Of a stretch of 64,000 nt of DNA, positions 12,903-24,879 are shown in pieces. Source of the stretch: Diphasiastrum complanatum (lineage: Eukaryota > Streptophyta > Lycopodiopsida > Lycopodiales > Lycopodiaceae); contig CM055100.1 in the NCBI GenBank assembly GCA_029204225.1, forward strand, positions 57,232,755 through 57,296,754. Reading direction: 5' to 3'. The translations under genes were made by a program, and so were the position numbers. Within the stretch, counting starts at the first letter, position 1, and each line of letters begins with the position of its first letter. The notes under the pieces were generated by a model. That model saw nothing but the letters and a program-made list of their open reading frames with translations, searched no databases and had not been told where the DNA came from.

Positions 12903-13860
12903 GAAACAAAAATTAGCTCAAAAAGGGGGTAAGACGAACACGAACGAGAAACGAACTCAAACAGAGCGTTCGTGCGCAGCGGAACGAGCTATACGACTCT
13001 CTCCGTAAGCATGACTACGCCTATCAGAATGAGCCGAACGTTGGTGATGGAAATCATGGTCATTCTTGATTACGCAGCCAAACATTAATAATGAAGCGCC
13101 AGAAGAATAATTTGTCGCAAATAGCAAGACAAATTATGTGTCACGAATGATTCGCGAAGAGCTAGACTGTGCTCGACTGATAATTAGTCGCGAAAGGTTC
13201 ACGAAAGACAAGACTAAATGTAGTTAAAAATGAGCAACTAGAAAGATCAGACAGAATGAATAATAAGAATAGCAATACTAACACTGATCTGAACGCAGAA
13301 CAAAGAACTGTTATCAGATTAAGTATAGCAAGTATACATGTCAATAATGCGGCAGAGCACAAGACAATAGCGGATGAAATCGCGTGCTCTATGAAGCTTA
13401 TTCAATCTATAAAGGAACGAAACCTTTACTGATAATAAAGAATCAATGCGCAAGGCATCTACTACGTCTATCTCGCTGATAAGCTTCTGATGCTAATCTA
13501 CATACACTCTCCTCTTCTCATCTTTTTCATCAGGAGTCAATCGTCCAACATTCTTAGCGTTATGCATTATACTGAAAAAATGGAATTCAGTATCTATATA
13601 TATATACATAATGTTACAAGTGTGCAGATGAAGAAAGTACATGGTGGATGTGTTGTCTGTAGGAGATCGTGAGTGGCTACTCGTTGTCCAGTCTGTTAGC
13701 GTAGCTGCATGGGGTGAGCGTGAAAAGGGTGTGACATCATCCTTTGCTTTTCGTCTTTTCATCGCTTGTGAGAATTTACATGTTAATATGCAGACTACGC
13801 AACAACGCGAGTAAATATGTAGCCTGAATGGAAGCAAATTAAAAAATGGGATTTAGGAGA
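12903..13860. other. Unassigned, possible LTR relic
   Basis: It has a base composition and CG content (repeated CGAACG and CGCGAA words) unlike the AT-rich flanks. TCTATAAAGG (13,408-13,417) looks like a TATA box and AATAAAG follows at about 13,434. This suits a retroelement regulatory region, but no LTR ends were identified. Confidence 0.3.
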
Positions 13861-15666
13861 GTAGAGGAAATAATTCCAACAACCTATGTATTGCATTTTG
13901 CATAGACTATTTGGTGTTGGAAGCTATCTCAAAAATATTACTCTTTGTTGAAAATTTTAGTTTGTTGTTTAATGGAATATTAGATTTATTTTTGGTAAGT
14001 GCTTCTAGGTACTCCTAGCCTTTAGGAGGTATTAAGAGATTTTTTTGGGGAAGGCATTTGACAGTTTGTCTTTCATTTTAATAGACTTTGAATAAATTTT
14101 TTAAGGACAATCATAAATATAACATATTAGACTCTTAATTTTGAATTGTCATTTTCATATCTCTTTGATAAGCCTCACAAACTTCCATCGACCACTTAAA
14201 CATATGTTCCTGAATTTAAGGCAAGGCTAATAAAGAAAAGATTCTTTCATGTCCTTGAAAAACTCAAATTCTTTTGAGAAAATAGATCTTTTACACACAA
14301 AAGTCAGAATTCCCTTCAACTAATATCTTATGGAATGATGGTTTGATGGCCACATGATTAATGATCACTTAAACTACATCATTGACAATCCTATTTACTT
14401 ATATGCAACCAATTGTCAACAAGAGTAACAATTTGATTTTGCTAATTTTGACATATGATCTTATAGTTAGGATACAATAGCACAAAAAAATCTAGAGAAA
14501 CCACATTTGGGAGCCACACTTTGATGAATTAGCACCATGTGGACTATGCCTTATTCAAACTATGAATTATTATAATCAAAATGTACATGCTAGATAATTT
14601 GTTCTTGATTTGAGCACTATATTATTTAGATTTTTAGGTAGTTCAAAAGATAAGTGTGTATAAATTATAATCAACTAGGATGGACCATTAAAAATGAGAT
14701 ACATGTGTAAATCAAAAGCTAGTGAGCAAGGTCACAAGCATTACGTTGAAATATAAAATTATCATTCACAAAGAGATGAGATCACCATTCCTACTAGGCA
14801 TGATATTTCTTCATGTGCGTAATTCAAAATGATATAGATTTAAACCATTTGGGATTCAAGAAGAAAATTTGTAATATGTAGATAAGGAACTTCCATATCA
14901 AATCATGAACACAATCAAGTCACACAATACCTAGTGCCAATAAAAGTGTATAAGATAATAAACAAGCAACAAAAATAGGTAGTGTTAAGGTACTAAGCTA
15001 GTAGCTTAGTAGCAACTATTTTCATGTTCCATTCATTTAATTTCTCTTGTATTAATACTAAGAATTAAAACACTAAACATCTCAAGAGATCTTCAATAAA
15101 CATTCAGCTATCACACACCTCTACCCATGACCACATGACATAACAACCTCCAGTTACTAGACAAGATTCAATTATCACAACATCTCAAGAGATCTTCAAT
15201 AAACATTCAGCCATCACACACCTCTACCCATGACCACATGACATAACAACCTCCAGTTACTAGACAAAATTTTATAGTAAGATGATATTAACAAAATACT
15301 TCCCCCAGTCCCCAAGAAAGAAAAAAGAACAAGCCTCAATAGAACAAAATCAGAATACTATAGTTTTAACTTAAAGCTAACAAGTCTTGCTACATCAAGT
15401 AATGAATTAAGAATTATTCAATATGCCATACGTATCTTTTAAACAAAATTTAATCTTAACAAATACAATTAATTGCATAGTCATATAAGGTTTGTAGGCC
15501 TTTTCCATCAAAATCATTGAGCAAAAAAAATTTCCATCATCTTTAACAACTTACTTTGAAGCTTTCATATTTGACACAAAATAATCATTCATTCTATTTA
15601 CATAAACAATAGTAAGTACAACTAAAAACAATGCTTGATGTCCAAGACATATATAGAGAAAAAATA
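13861..15666. other. AT-rich gene-free stretch
   Basis: No open reading frame of note, RNA gene or retroelement domain was seen, apart from the tandem duplication at 15,077-15,268. Confidence 0.45.
15077..15268 (+). repeat. Tandem duplication, 103-bp unit, two copies
   Basis: The segment starting ACATCTCAAGAGATC is repeated at 15,180 with only a few base changes, which indicates a recent local duplication. Confidence 0.92.
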
Positions 15667-15671
15667 GCAAA

Positions 15672-16500
15672 TGTGAAAAATTGTCAAAAATCTATCTTGG
15701 TTATTTTATGATTTTATGTTTGTGAGTATATTTCACATGTGTGGAGCATGTTCCCACATGTGTAAAATAGTTAGAAATAGTTTATAATGTTGACTTTAGG
15801 AGTATCATAAAGATTGCTAGTCAAGCATCTTGGTGTCACTAGGTGATAGGGCCGATTTTGGCTTTAGAAATAAAATGGTCAAGTACACATGTTTTGTCAT
15901 GATTAGGCCAAAATTCAATTGTGATGTAGCTTGAGATAGTTAGGTTGTTTACACATGTCAAGTTTAGGTTTGATGAGTGATGCACCCTATGTGGCGGCAA
16001 AAGTCAAAGGGTCCAATCATAAAAGAGAGATGTGTTGGAAGGGTCCAATCAAAAGTGAGGGAGGTTGCATCACACATCCAGTAGGATTAGAGAAGCTATG
16101 TTTAAGGGGTCCAATAGGAATCAAGCTTGGATCTCCACGATTTTCTATATGTACTTTCATTCCCTTCATTAATGCATGAGAGATCTATGAGTTTTTTGAG
16201 TCAATTTGGAGATTTGCCAATTTTGCTTGTATTGCCTTCTCTATCTAGATGAGCCCAAAAGTGTTATTTTCTCTCTCTACCCGAGGAGAGGAGCTTGTTG
16301 GGACTCGGTTTATTTCATGAAGTCTTCCACATGTGTGAAACACCTTTTGGTAATGAATGAATGCATGTAGAATGGCCTTTTTGCCTAAGATCTTGCCATT
16401 GATCTTGGATTTCAATCAATAGGTGATCTATAGTGCATGAGTCAAGCTTAGGAGATCAATTTCACATATTAGGAAATTCTCACATGTGTGAATTTTCACA
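15672..16500 (+). mobile_element. Solo LTR flanked by TSD GCAAA
   Basis: An 829-bp unit from TGTGAAAAATTGTC to GAATTTTCACA, flanked by identical GCAAA at 15,667-15,671 and 16,501-16,505. It shares the CTCTCTACCCGA word, in reverse, with the solo LTR at 4,621-5,358. There is no internal region. Confidence 0.92.
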
Positions 16501-16505
16501 GCAAA

Positions 16506-16895
16506 GGCATGGCATTTTGAAATTTATGAAAAAAATGAATACACAACTTGCACGCTGATGAAAATGCGAAAAATTGCGACACTCCGTCCAATGCCTTAGA
16601 AAAATCATTTGTAAAGTACCTTCGCCTTTCTATAAGGGCACCATTTGTAGGGCAGTGTCGCATTTTTTGTCTGGCATAAATTGTGTGTGAAAATGCAATG
16701 TTGCATTTTTCACATTTTTCGTCTGTTCAAATTTACTTGTATTTAGGCAAACTACGCAACTGTGGCTTTTCTAGAAGTGTCGCAAAACACTTCGTTGCTC
16801 ATGATGGCCCGAAGGTGAAAAAGAACAATGTCGGGCTTTTCGCCTGTGGAAATTCTCGAATAAAAATGCAGACTGTCGCGACAAACAGTTCACCA
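16506..16895 (+). repeat. GTCGC-rich LTR-like fragment
   Basis: It holds repeated words such as GTCGCATTTTT and TTTTCGCCTG, also clustered at 24,900-25,160 just before the copia gag at 25,670. Both are probably pieces of one LTR family. Its right side runs into gypsy integrase sequence. Confidence 0.45.
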
Positions 16896-16904
16896 AAGAC
16901 CCAA

Positions 16905-17770
16905 CGACAAAATGATACTATTTGGGTAGTAGTGGACAAGTTAACTAAGTTAACTGCGTTCATACCAATTAATTTAACCGTTAAGGCTTTTGAATTAGCC
17001 TAGATCTTTGTTGAAAGATTATTTCGGTTGTATGGTTTATCGAGTGTAATTGTTAGTAATAGAGATCTTGAGTTCATAGGTTACTTCTAATCAGCAATAT
17101 TCCATAAACTAGAAACTTCTCTTATTTTTAGTTATTCTGATGGACAGACGGAAAGAACTAATCAGACTATGGAAGATATGTTGAGGACATATGTTTCTCA
17201 GATATAATTTCGTTGGGAAGATTACATTCCTCTGATTGAGTTTGCATAAAAAAGTAGAAAGCATTTTGCGAATTTCATGCATGATATGCAAGAGATGCTG
17301 CAAGTGGCTAAGGATAGTATCCGTAGTGCTCAAGGGCTAAGTATTATGCCGAATCCTAAGAGATGTTCTAGAGAATTTAAAGTTGATGACTGGGTATATC
17401 TTAGAATTTCAAAAAATTCTAGAATGTTACGTACCAGAAAGAATTATAATATGTCTACCTGATTCTGTGGACCATTCAAAAATCCAAGATTGTATGAAAA
17501 ATTGGTTTTTTAGCTTACGAACTAGATCTTCAAGGCAAATCTATTGCACACCCATTATTTCATGTGAGCCGGTTAAAATTAAGTTTACACGAAAGTAAAT
17601 AAGTTGGAATCTGATGAGGATTTATCCCATTTGGAAGATTTATCGCTTAGTGTACCTTTGGAACCTGAGACAATACTCAAAACCAAAGATAAACAATTGA
17701 GAAATCGTTCTATCTATGAGTGCTTGATAAGGTGGAAGAGTCCGGACTGAGGATGATGATTCATGGGGGA
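16905..17770 (+). pseudogene. Ty3/gypsy integrase and chromodomain-like end, decayed
   Basis: The forward strand shows VVDKLTKLTAFIPI (integrase core with the first Asp), then SNRDLEF and YSDGQTERTNQTMED (the NGQTERxNQ catalytic-Glu motif), then a GPF region and LRNRSIYECLIRWKSPD, resembling the chromodomain-type tail of chromoviruses. Several stops and frameshifts interrupt it. It parallels the minus-strand element at 48.2-49.5 kb. Everything upstream of the integrase core is missing. Confidence 0.75.
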
Positions 17771-17842
17771 GTGTTGATAGCATAAAAAAGAATTTCCTTA
17801 CGTTCTGTTTCCAAGGACAGGAGCAATTAAAGGAAAAAAAAA

Positions 17843-18155
17843 TGTTACGTCCCTGTACATGGTTTAGGACTGCTAATGCATGAGTAGAGTATCAATAGTA
17901 ATGAAAAGCACTTTTGGGGAGTTTTAGCCTTGCATGGGCAAATGCACAAGGCTTGGGACCTATATAGCCTAGTAGAAACTCGCTCATTTCTATTCCAGTT
18001 TTGGTGCTTTCATTGCCAGTTTCTCTCTCTCTCCACTTGTCTCCTATCTCATGGCTCAAGGGTGAGGCTACTGGTGGAGACCGATCAGTGGCTTCTCATT
18101 GGTTGGGTGGTTTTGCTCCATAGTGCATTCTCGTGTCGCTATAATACGATGCTAT
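17843..18155 (+). repeat. Gypsy 3' LTR
   Basis: The polypurine tract AAAGGAAAAAAAA is followed by TGTTACGTCCCTG. The body shares words with the LTR at 52,128-52,650: CTATATAG, TTTTGG near CATTGCCAG, and TTGGTTGGGTGGTTT. The 3' end is not certain, since similarity stops near the word CATAGTG. Confidence 0.65.
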
Positions 18156-18159
18156 AAAC

Positions 18160-20420
18160 TTAAATCACAAATTTAACATCAAATTAAGCACAAAAAAGAA
18201 TCAATGGACAATTCTTCAAATCATAATAAGAAGAACACCAATTGATATAAATAGCTAGTCCCAATAAGAGCAAATAGTCTCTTCAAAAAACTCAAAAGTG
18301 ATCGATACCATAAACTATAGAATGAATGTCTTATATCCCTACGTGTGATATACAAAACTTAAAACTAAAACTCTAAGGAGGCTCAATGACTTGATAAATC
18401 AATCCATGCCATTTCTAGAAGGCCCTAAAACCATATGCATAAACAAAAAGGATGGGCCCAAAACAACAAGTAACTAAATAAATAAGTGGATCATGTGCCC
18501 ATCATACCTTATTGTACCATACAACCATGTTGTTTATTATGGCTATGTTCTACTTAAGATTTGAACCTTGATATTAGAGTTTTCAAATTTCAACTAATAC
18601 TCCAATGATTAGTAAGTTATTTTTAGCTTGCAATGTTCATAAGATTTGCTAAAGGTTGAGGTGTCACTTTTAGTGATTTTGAGCTTTAGAATGAGTTCTT
18701 TTAAAAAACTTACTCTTGTAGTATGCAATCTTTGTTTTTTGATTCTATTTAATTTGCATGCTTTCAGTAAGGCAAAGCTTCTCGTGATGCATTGATCACC
18801 TTATGCACGATGAAGTGCAAAAAACACACTGATTTTCAAATGAGAAAAATAAATTATTGTCAAATTCTTTGACAATTATTTACAATCCAAATTGGCAAGG
18901 GCTGATTCTTGAACAGATTGATTGTCATTCATTTGATTCAAAATTGGCTCATTCGAAATCAAATGGATAATCTATTGAGACATTAACCTACATGATATTT
19001 TGAGTTGAGATACCCAAAAGAATGGGTAGATTTGAAAACACACTCTTTTGAGTTACTTCTCTACAAAGAGGTTAACGCTACTTTGTACAAGAGTGATATT
19101 ATCATCCATCTATAACCTTGAAGGAGGCAAGGCAATCACAAGGATATCATTAAGAAAATTTGTAAGTGGTTCTCAGTACTCTTTCTTGAGATTTTAGCAT
19201 ATAATATTTCTGAGTTGGCGATTTCGGTGAGTCTACTGGGTCTTCCTCACTTACACAAAAACAAGGATTATGAGTCGTAGTTGTGAAAAGAACCTCGCTG
19301 ATGGTTGGTAACATGAACAAGTATATTTTAATGCTATGCACAGGTTCTTGATAACCTCAAGTACAGAAGCTGTAATTTCAAAATGCAAACCATGATTTGA
19401 AACTCGGAACTTTTAGGCATTGACCTCAAAGAAATATATGATGTAAAATTACACAAAGAAATTGCCACTCTGAACGATCCGTCTCTATCTTAGCAAGCCA
19501 TGACTTCATTAACTTACAACCAAATGTAAACAACTCCTTTGATGATTGCAGTAGTTGACCATAAGTCCAGCTTAATACTCGGATCTTTTCCTACTTGAAC
19601 CTTTGTTATCAAGGCAAGAACTCAATCATCTATAACCAATGTAGGTTGCAGTGAAGTTTATGATGCTTACTTATTCATGTCAATCAGAGAGTGATCAATG
19701 TTTTTCATGTCCCAAAAATGCCGAGTTCAATTAGTACCCTTTCTAAGGCATTAATCCTAGTTGACCTCCATACAGAATGAAAGGGACAGCTTTATCATAC
19801 AATACTTCTGCTAACCAGTTAGCAAAGAACTAACTGGATAACAACAAGCTAAAAACTTGAAACAACATTGTGAAATCCAAATAAAGAGAGGTCAAACACT
19901 TCCATAGTCGATGAAACCACATGCATGAACACATCTTGAAATGATAAGTAGGAAAAATTCACAAACAACAAATTTCAGATCTAAACATCGTAGCAGGCTA
20001 CAAAAACACTTGATGGAGGAAAAGATCCTTCCGCCATGTAATGCCAATCACCTCCAAGGCAACTGACTTTTCACAGTAGAAGGGCAACAGACACGCCTTT
20101 CCTAGCCATGAAATTGAGTCCCAGATTTCTACATGAACTCAACTGTAAGCTGCGAAAGATTGGAGTCGTCCAGCAGAAGTTCAATAAAATTGGACAAACC
20201 ACAAAACAATGCTACGATAAAATACAGATAAGGTGGTCCAGAATACAAAGAGAATTACAAGACTTGGTTTAATGGACATAAAATGCTAAGATTCCAAAAA
20301 TCACATTCCTGATACACTTGTTGTGTAACTGCCAATGTGCAAGCACTTTCAAATAGTATACTCCCTTTAAATTTGCAGAATAAGCAATGAAAAATCCAAA
20401 TTTTGCTTGGGTAAAATGTA
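18160..20420. other. Gene-free stretch downstream of the ALP1-like gene
   Basis: No exon, RNA gene or retroelement domain is recognised. The part next to 20,427 should hold the 3' untranslated region of the ALP1-like gene, whose end I cannot place. Confidence 0.4.
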
Positions 20421-20426
20421 AGCCAA

Positions 20427-21809
20427 TCATAGAAAGGATGTACTAACATGACCACTATGCAAAAGATTATGAGCTATGCTATCTCTTGCCTGCATTGTGA
20501 CAGGTGACCATCTTACAACCTCCGGGAACATTACATCGTCGACAATGTCATACATAAGATCCAAATCAAAGCCCTCATTATGCAGCTCACAAACATTGTG
20601 CAACACGCAGCACGCACCAAGAATTGCAGGCAGCTCTTGTAGCTTCACCTCCGTCCGCTTCTGCAGGAATTTCCACCTTCCTTTCAGCCGACCAAATGTC
20701 CCTTTTGCAATTTTCAGAACCTCGGCAATCGTCTCATTGAAGGCGTGTTGCGCCCATGTTAAATTGTGCTGCACATATGGCACTAGTAGCCAATCTAGCA
20801 GAGGATGTCCCGGGCCTCCGACAACCCACATGCCATGCAAACTCCCTTTCATGCCTTTCTGAAACAGTTTAGAACTTTCAAGAATCCGCTCGTCGGACAT
20901 CGAACCCGGACAACCGATACTAACATCGGTGAAAACCCCATGCTTGTTGACAACTCCTTGCAAAGTGATGGAGTACGAGGTTTTCTGATTCCTATCAGTA
21001 TGCCTTTTGTTGTAATATGCCGCCACATCTATCTTGGGGGCTATGATGGGGATATGGGTTGTGTACATAGTACCGACAACGTTCTTAATACCCGATACAG
21101 CCTCGAATTCCTCCATCACTTTAGGCATTTGCTCATCTGATGGCCACTGCACATACTTGCTCAGAAGCACACCATTGATGGCAGCACAGACCTCCAGCAC
21201 AAGCTTGTGGCAGGTCGAAATCCCGAGCCCAAATCGCTTCGACACAAGCCGCAGGGGTTCACCGGTCGCCAATCGCCACACACACACTGCCACTCTCTGC
21301 CTCACAGGAATGGCTGCCCTAAGCATGGTGTCTTCCTTGGCCACGGCCGATCCAAGCTCGTTGCAAATCTGATCGAAAGTCTGCCGGCTCATCCGAAAAG
21401 CCCTGTGGAATTCTTCATCAGGAAAGCTGGGATGGCTGCATCTTTCCCACCATGCCTGAGACCTTTTCTTCACCCACAGCCTTCTCTGAACACTCTGCTG
21501 AGTGGCGATCGCGGCACCGACTCCGGCCCCTGCAAGCCTTGCCCTTTTCAATCTGCATCTCTCTATTTCATCCAAATCTGCATACTCCTCCTGTAGATCC
21601 CTGTAATACAGCAGCAAAGCCTCACGCTTTCTTGCGTGTTCTTGCTCTAGATGCCGCCACTCCATGCGAGATTGGCGATCCAGCTCCTCCTGTTCTTTCC
21701 TTCTCTGCTCCTCATACATCATCATCAGCAGCAGCAGCTTCAGCATGGCCCTCTTATCGCCACTGCGAGATCTTTTGTTACTCATTATGTCGATTATTCC
21801 TTCGCCCAT
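20427..21809 (-). CDS. ALP1-like protein (domesticated PIF/Harbinger transposase fold)
   Basis: An intact 460-codon single-exon frame, visibly richer in G+C than its flanks. The order is: a Lys/Arg/Glu-rich helical segment (about 30-90), a conserved SFPDEEF..FRMSRQTFDQIC region (about 128-150), a helix-turn-helix-like part (about 168-212), and the DDE nuclease-fold domain (about 240-410) ending in the conserved ACCVLHNVCE. In active Harbinger nucleases the three acidic residues lie in the GAIDGTHI, GDSGYP and VERAFGRLK contexts. Here they read GTMYTTHIPI (Tyr249), VGGPGHPL (Gly332) and IAKGTFGRLK (Lys369), so DNA cleavage is not expected. From family knowledge, such plant proteins (Arabidopsis ALP1 and At5g12010/At4g29780-like proteins) are domesticated; ALP1 itself associates with PRC2. 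The C-terminus AHNLLHSGHVSTSFL resembles the At5g12010-type group. No terminal inverted repeats were seen. A start at Met9 is possible. Confidence 0.9.
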   Translation of the reverse strand: MGEGIIDIMSNKRSRSGDKRAMLKLLLLMMMYEEQRRKEQEELDRQSRMEWRHLEQEHARKREALLLYYRDLQEEYADLDEIERCRLKRARLAGAGVGAAIATQQSVQRRLWVKKRSQAWWERCSHPSFPDEEFHRAFRMSRQTFDQICNELGSAVAKEDTMLRAAIPVRQRVAVCVWRLATGEPLRLVSKRFGLGISTCHKLVLEVCAAINGVLLSKYVQWPSDEQMPKVMEEFEAVSGIKNVVGTMYTTHIPIIAPKIDVAAYYNKRHTDRNQKTSYSITLQGVVNKHGVFTDVSIGCPGSMSDERILESSKLFQKGMKGSLHGMWVVGGPGHPLLDWLLVPYVQHNLTWAQHAFNETIAEVLKIAKGTFGRLKGRWKFLQKRTEVKLQELPAILGACCVLHNVCELHNEGFDLDLMYDIVDDVMFPEVVRWSPVTMQARDSIAHNLLHSGHVSTSFL

Positions 21810-21829
21810 GTCCTCAATTCTTGCAAATA

Positions 21830-23430
21830 ATCAAAACCCACCTGGGTTTTCATGCCTCTTCATCCCCTCTCACTGCTGGCTAACCTGGCTAACCCACTTC
21901 AGCATCAAAATAACAGAAACCCACTTCAACTCACAAGCCTTTGTAGATCAAATGAATTTCAGAATACATCACATCACGAGCCTTTCTTGCTGCTGCGATG
22001 GATCAACAAAAAGTTTATGGGTTTTGCATATGATTTTTGCATTACAGCCCACCAGCTTTTTTCTCAAACAACCCACATGACGCTGGATTCGTCTAATTTT
22101 TTTGCATGAACAGCGAAGGCAGAAGAGCAAAGAAAGATCTTGGAGTTGGAATACCTACTTAGTACCCAACCCATCCAATGTTTCTTTCAAGGAAGGAACC
22201 TCTTTTGTGGGTTGTACTTTGTGTTGCACCCTTGCTTCAGAGGCCAGGCCCCGCATTCAAAGAGTCCGTGCTTGAAGGTTACACCTTGAAGCACCATCAG
22301 CCTTAATGTAAGGCAAGTGTCCCTTGAATTTAAGGCAGTCTCCCTCATTATTGTGGGATGCAAAATTGAGGTGAACCCCTCCTTGCCTATGCCTCCCCTC
22401 CCCCTGCCCCCCTCCCCAAAAAAAAAAACTCAAGGAACCAGTCAAGACAATGTTCACCTTTCCATGGTAGGTTTGTTGATCGGACGCACATGGCTTGCCT
22501 GCCATAAGGCACCATTGAGGGATGTTTGGCCATTTTACATAATATTGCTCGTTCTACATAATTTTGCTCTTTTCTGGTGATTCACATGGCTATAGAATCC
22601 AAACAAGGAACATCTAGAGTATTCACTTGCCATGCTTGTTCGCCCTTGACAAGTGCTCTTACCATGAAACTTCCCTTGCCCAAAAGGCTCTTCAAGTGAT
22701 GCCTCTTGGAAGTTTACACCTTGCCATAGTGGAGCCATATAGTCTCAAATGGCTCTTAGTTTGTGTGTGAACACAATTGAGCACAATCTTTTAAGTCTTA
22801 TTTAGGTGCATTAATTAATAAAGGGTCCACTTCTTTCTATAGGGCACCAAGATATTTGTCAAGTGTCCTATTTGTCAAATGCATATTGTACAATTGTGAC
22901 ACTTGACAAATATATGCATTGACAAATGACACCCGAAAAATTTCGTCAGCGAAGGCACTGAAAACTCCTTTGACACAAGTAAATGCTAGGTTGCTACCCT
23001 TTTGACAATACTAGCTTAAGTATTACTTCGTTAAAGTTGCCTGAACCTAATGGAAAATCCATAAAATTTGGATCCGGGTACTCTTTTACGATATTTGATA
23101 CACTTAAATTTTATCGAATATAGAGCTACCTCCCAATTTATGAACTTTATTCCATTTATTCACTTTAATCAGTTCGTATATTCACGCTTGAAAATAATAT
23201 TGGTCACTCGGGTACCGCTTTCAAGCGTGCGCAATTATTTCAATTGACCTTGACCTGTGTATCCGTGCTTGAAACCGATACTCGTTTCCTTGATATCGGT
23301 CCCGAGTGCATAGTGCTTTCCAATTTGACTTGCCCTCCTGTTTTACGCTTAGAATCGATATCCCCAACCTTCTTTTTTCTGTGATTTTCTTGAATTTATT
23401 AGTTTGCCAACATCTTTTTTTTTGCAATTT
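21830..23430. other. Upstream and intergenic sequence of the ALP1-like gene
   Basis: It lies 5' of the ALP1-like gene and probably contains its promoter and leader, though no motif is clear enough to place. It includes a C-run and A-run at about 22,388-22,429. Beyond about 22,800 no gene is seen. Confidence 0.35.
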
Positions 23431-23439
23431 TTTTTAGGA

Positions 23440-24050
23440 AATGTCTAATTTTGATTCCAATCTGCTATCATTTTTTCATGAATTTGGTATTACTAAGAAT
23501 ATAGAGTATTTCAAGACACTTTTTTCTCCTTTTCTTTTTGTTCTTCCTTCTATTACAGAGGGTCCTAGTGTGTAAACATTTTCCAGAAATTTATCTCAGA
23601 TTTAAGTCTCTGCTCAATATCCCCTTGTTCAGATCTCAGAATAAAGACATGATTCATTCATTATCAAGACTTGGTGAACCTCGATTGGCATAGTTATAAA
23701 GCTAAGCTTGACAGAATGTTCACCAAGTTGCATGATGATTTCAAGTATGTAGATGATTGTCAAATACACAATAAAATTAGATTTGTAGAATTTCAATCTA
23801 TCTTTGTTTTTTTTTCTTTTGTTAAATATTTCTGATGATTCGGATGTTTCCACGTCTTCTACCTTTGAAGCTTCTTCTTCCAACGGTACAAAATCTAACA
23901 AATCCAAGCATGTAGATAAAGAATCTTTTTTTATTGATCCAAGCGTTGTTTTAGATGATTGTATAGATTTTGATCATGTCCGAAGTAGGTCTTTGTTTAT
24001 AGTCCCTAGAACTACCACACCCTTTCTCCAACCAATAAATCCCTAACTAT
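23440..24050 (+). pseudogene. Unrecognised decayed coding stretch
   Basis: After a pyrimidine-rich tract ending in TTTTTTTTAG (23,424-23,433) a frame starts MSNFDSNLLSFFHEFGITK and is soon stopped. A later 80-codon Ser/Asp-rich frame (23,804-24,046) may be part of the same relic. No domain is recognised; it could be retroelement ORF1 or gag-like sequence. Confidence 0.25.
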
Positions 24051-24879
24051 TATATGCATGAAATGTACAAATATGAACATTGTGAATAGGAATCGGTAGT
24101 ATGGGTTTCCAATTAGGATCTTCTCGATCTCTTGATATTCATGTACTCATTGTCATGTCTTTTGTTGTCTTCATGCAGTACAAACAAGGGTGTTTAGAGT
24201 TAGCTCCATGGGATACATTGAACATACATTTTAATGTCTTCAGATCTCTTGCTAAATGCCATTCTATGTTGAAAGTGCCAATTCTAGGAACACTGGGTGG
24301 AACTCACTCCATGTGAATTTTGGTGGTGGCAGGATATGACGTTCTATTAATTATCCATGAGAAAATGTCGTGGTCCTCTTTCAACACCTATAAGAGAAAC
24401 AAAAAATTGATTTAGTATAATATTAACATAGAGATAATTATCCAAATAGAATCCATATAAGATTATCCCTATAGAATCTATTAAGGAGCTACTATACTTG
24501 AAAAGTTGCCAACCAACAAATATCATTTTCTGATTGAACACTGAAGTTGAGGCCTTCTGAGTGTTTTCAATTTGAAAGTGCTCCATTCAGGATCATAAGA
24601 CTAACTCTCTCCATTTTTTGTTCCTTTTTAATTTCAGACTCATCTAACGTAAGAACAACTATCAACTTGTTATTGACATTCTCATTTGTAATACCATAAA
24701 AATCTATGATAAATGTAAGTAACTAATTAATGTCAATAAACAAATTGTTGGAATTCTTATAAGCTAGACATTCTTCCTTCAAGTGTTGGATTATTCTCCT
24801 TGTTACCAATCGACTAATCGGTGTTAATCTTCATCCATTGTTTATCCACTTCTGCGGATTTTCCCATGTCTTTACACAG

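Noticed and set aside
20476-21883. Several forward frames of 111-143 codons over the ALP1-like gene
   Set aside because: They are antisense shadows of the high-GC coding sequence on the minus strand.
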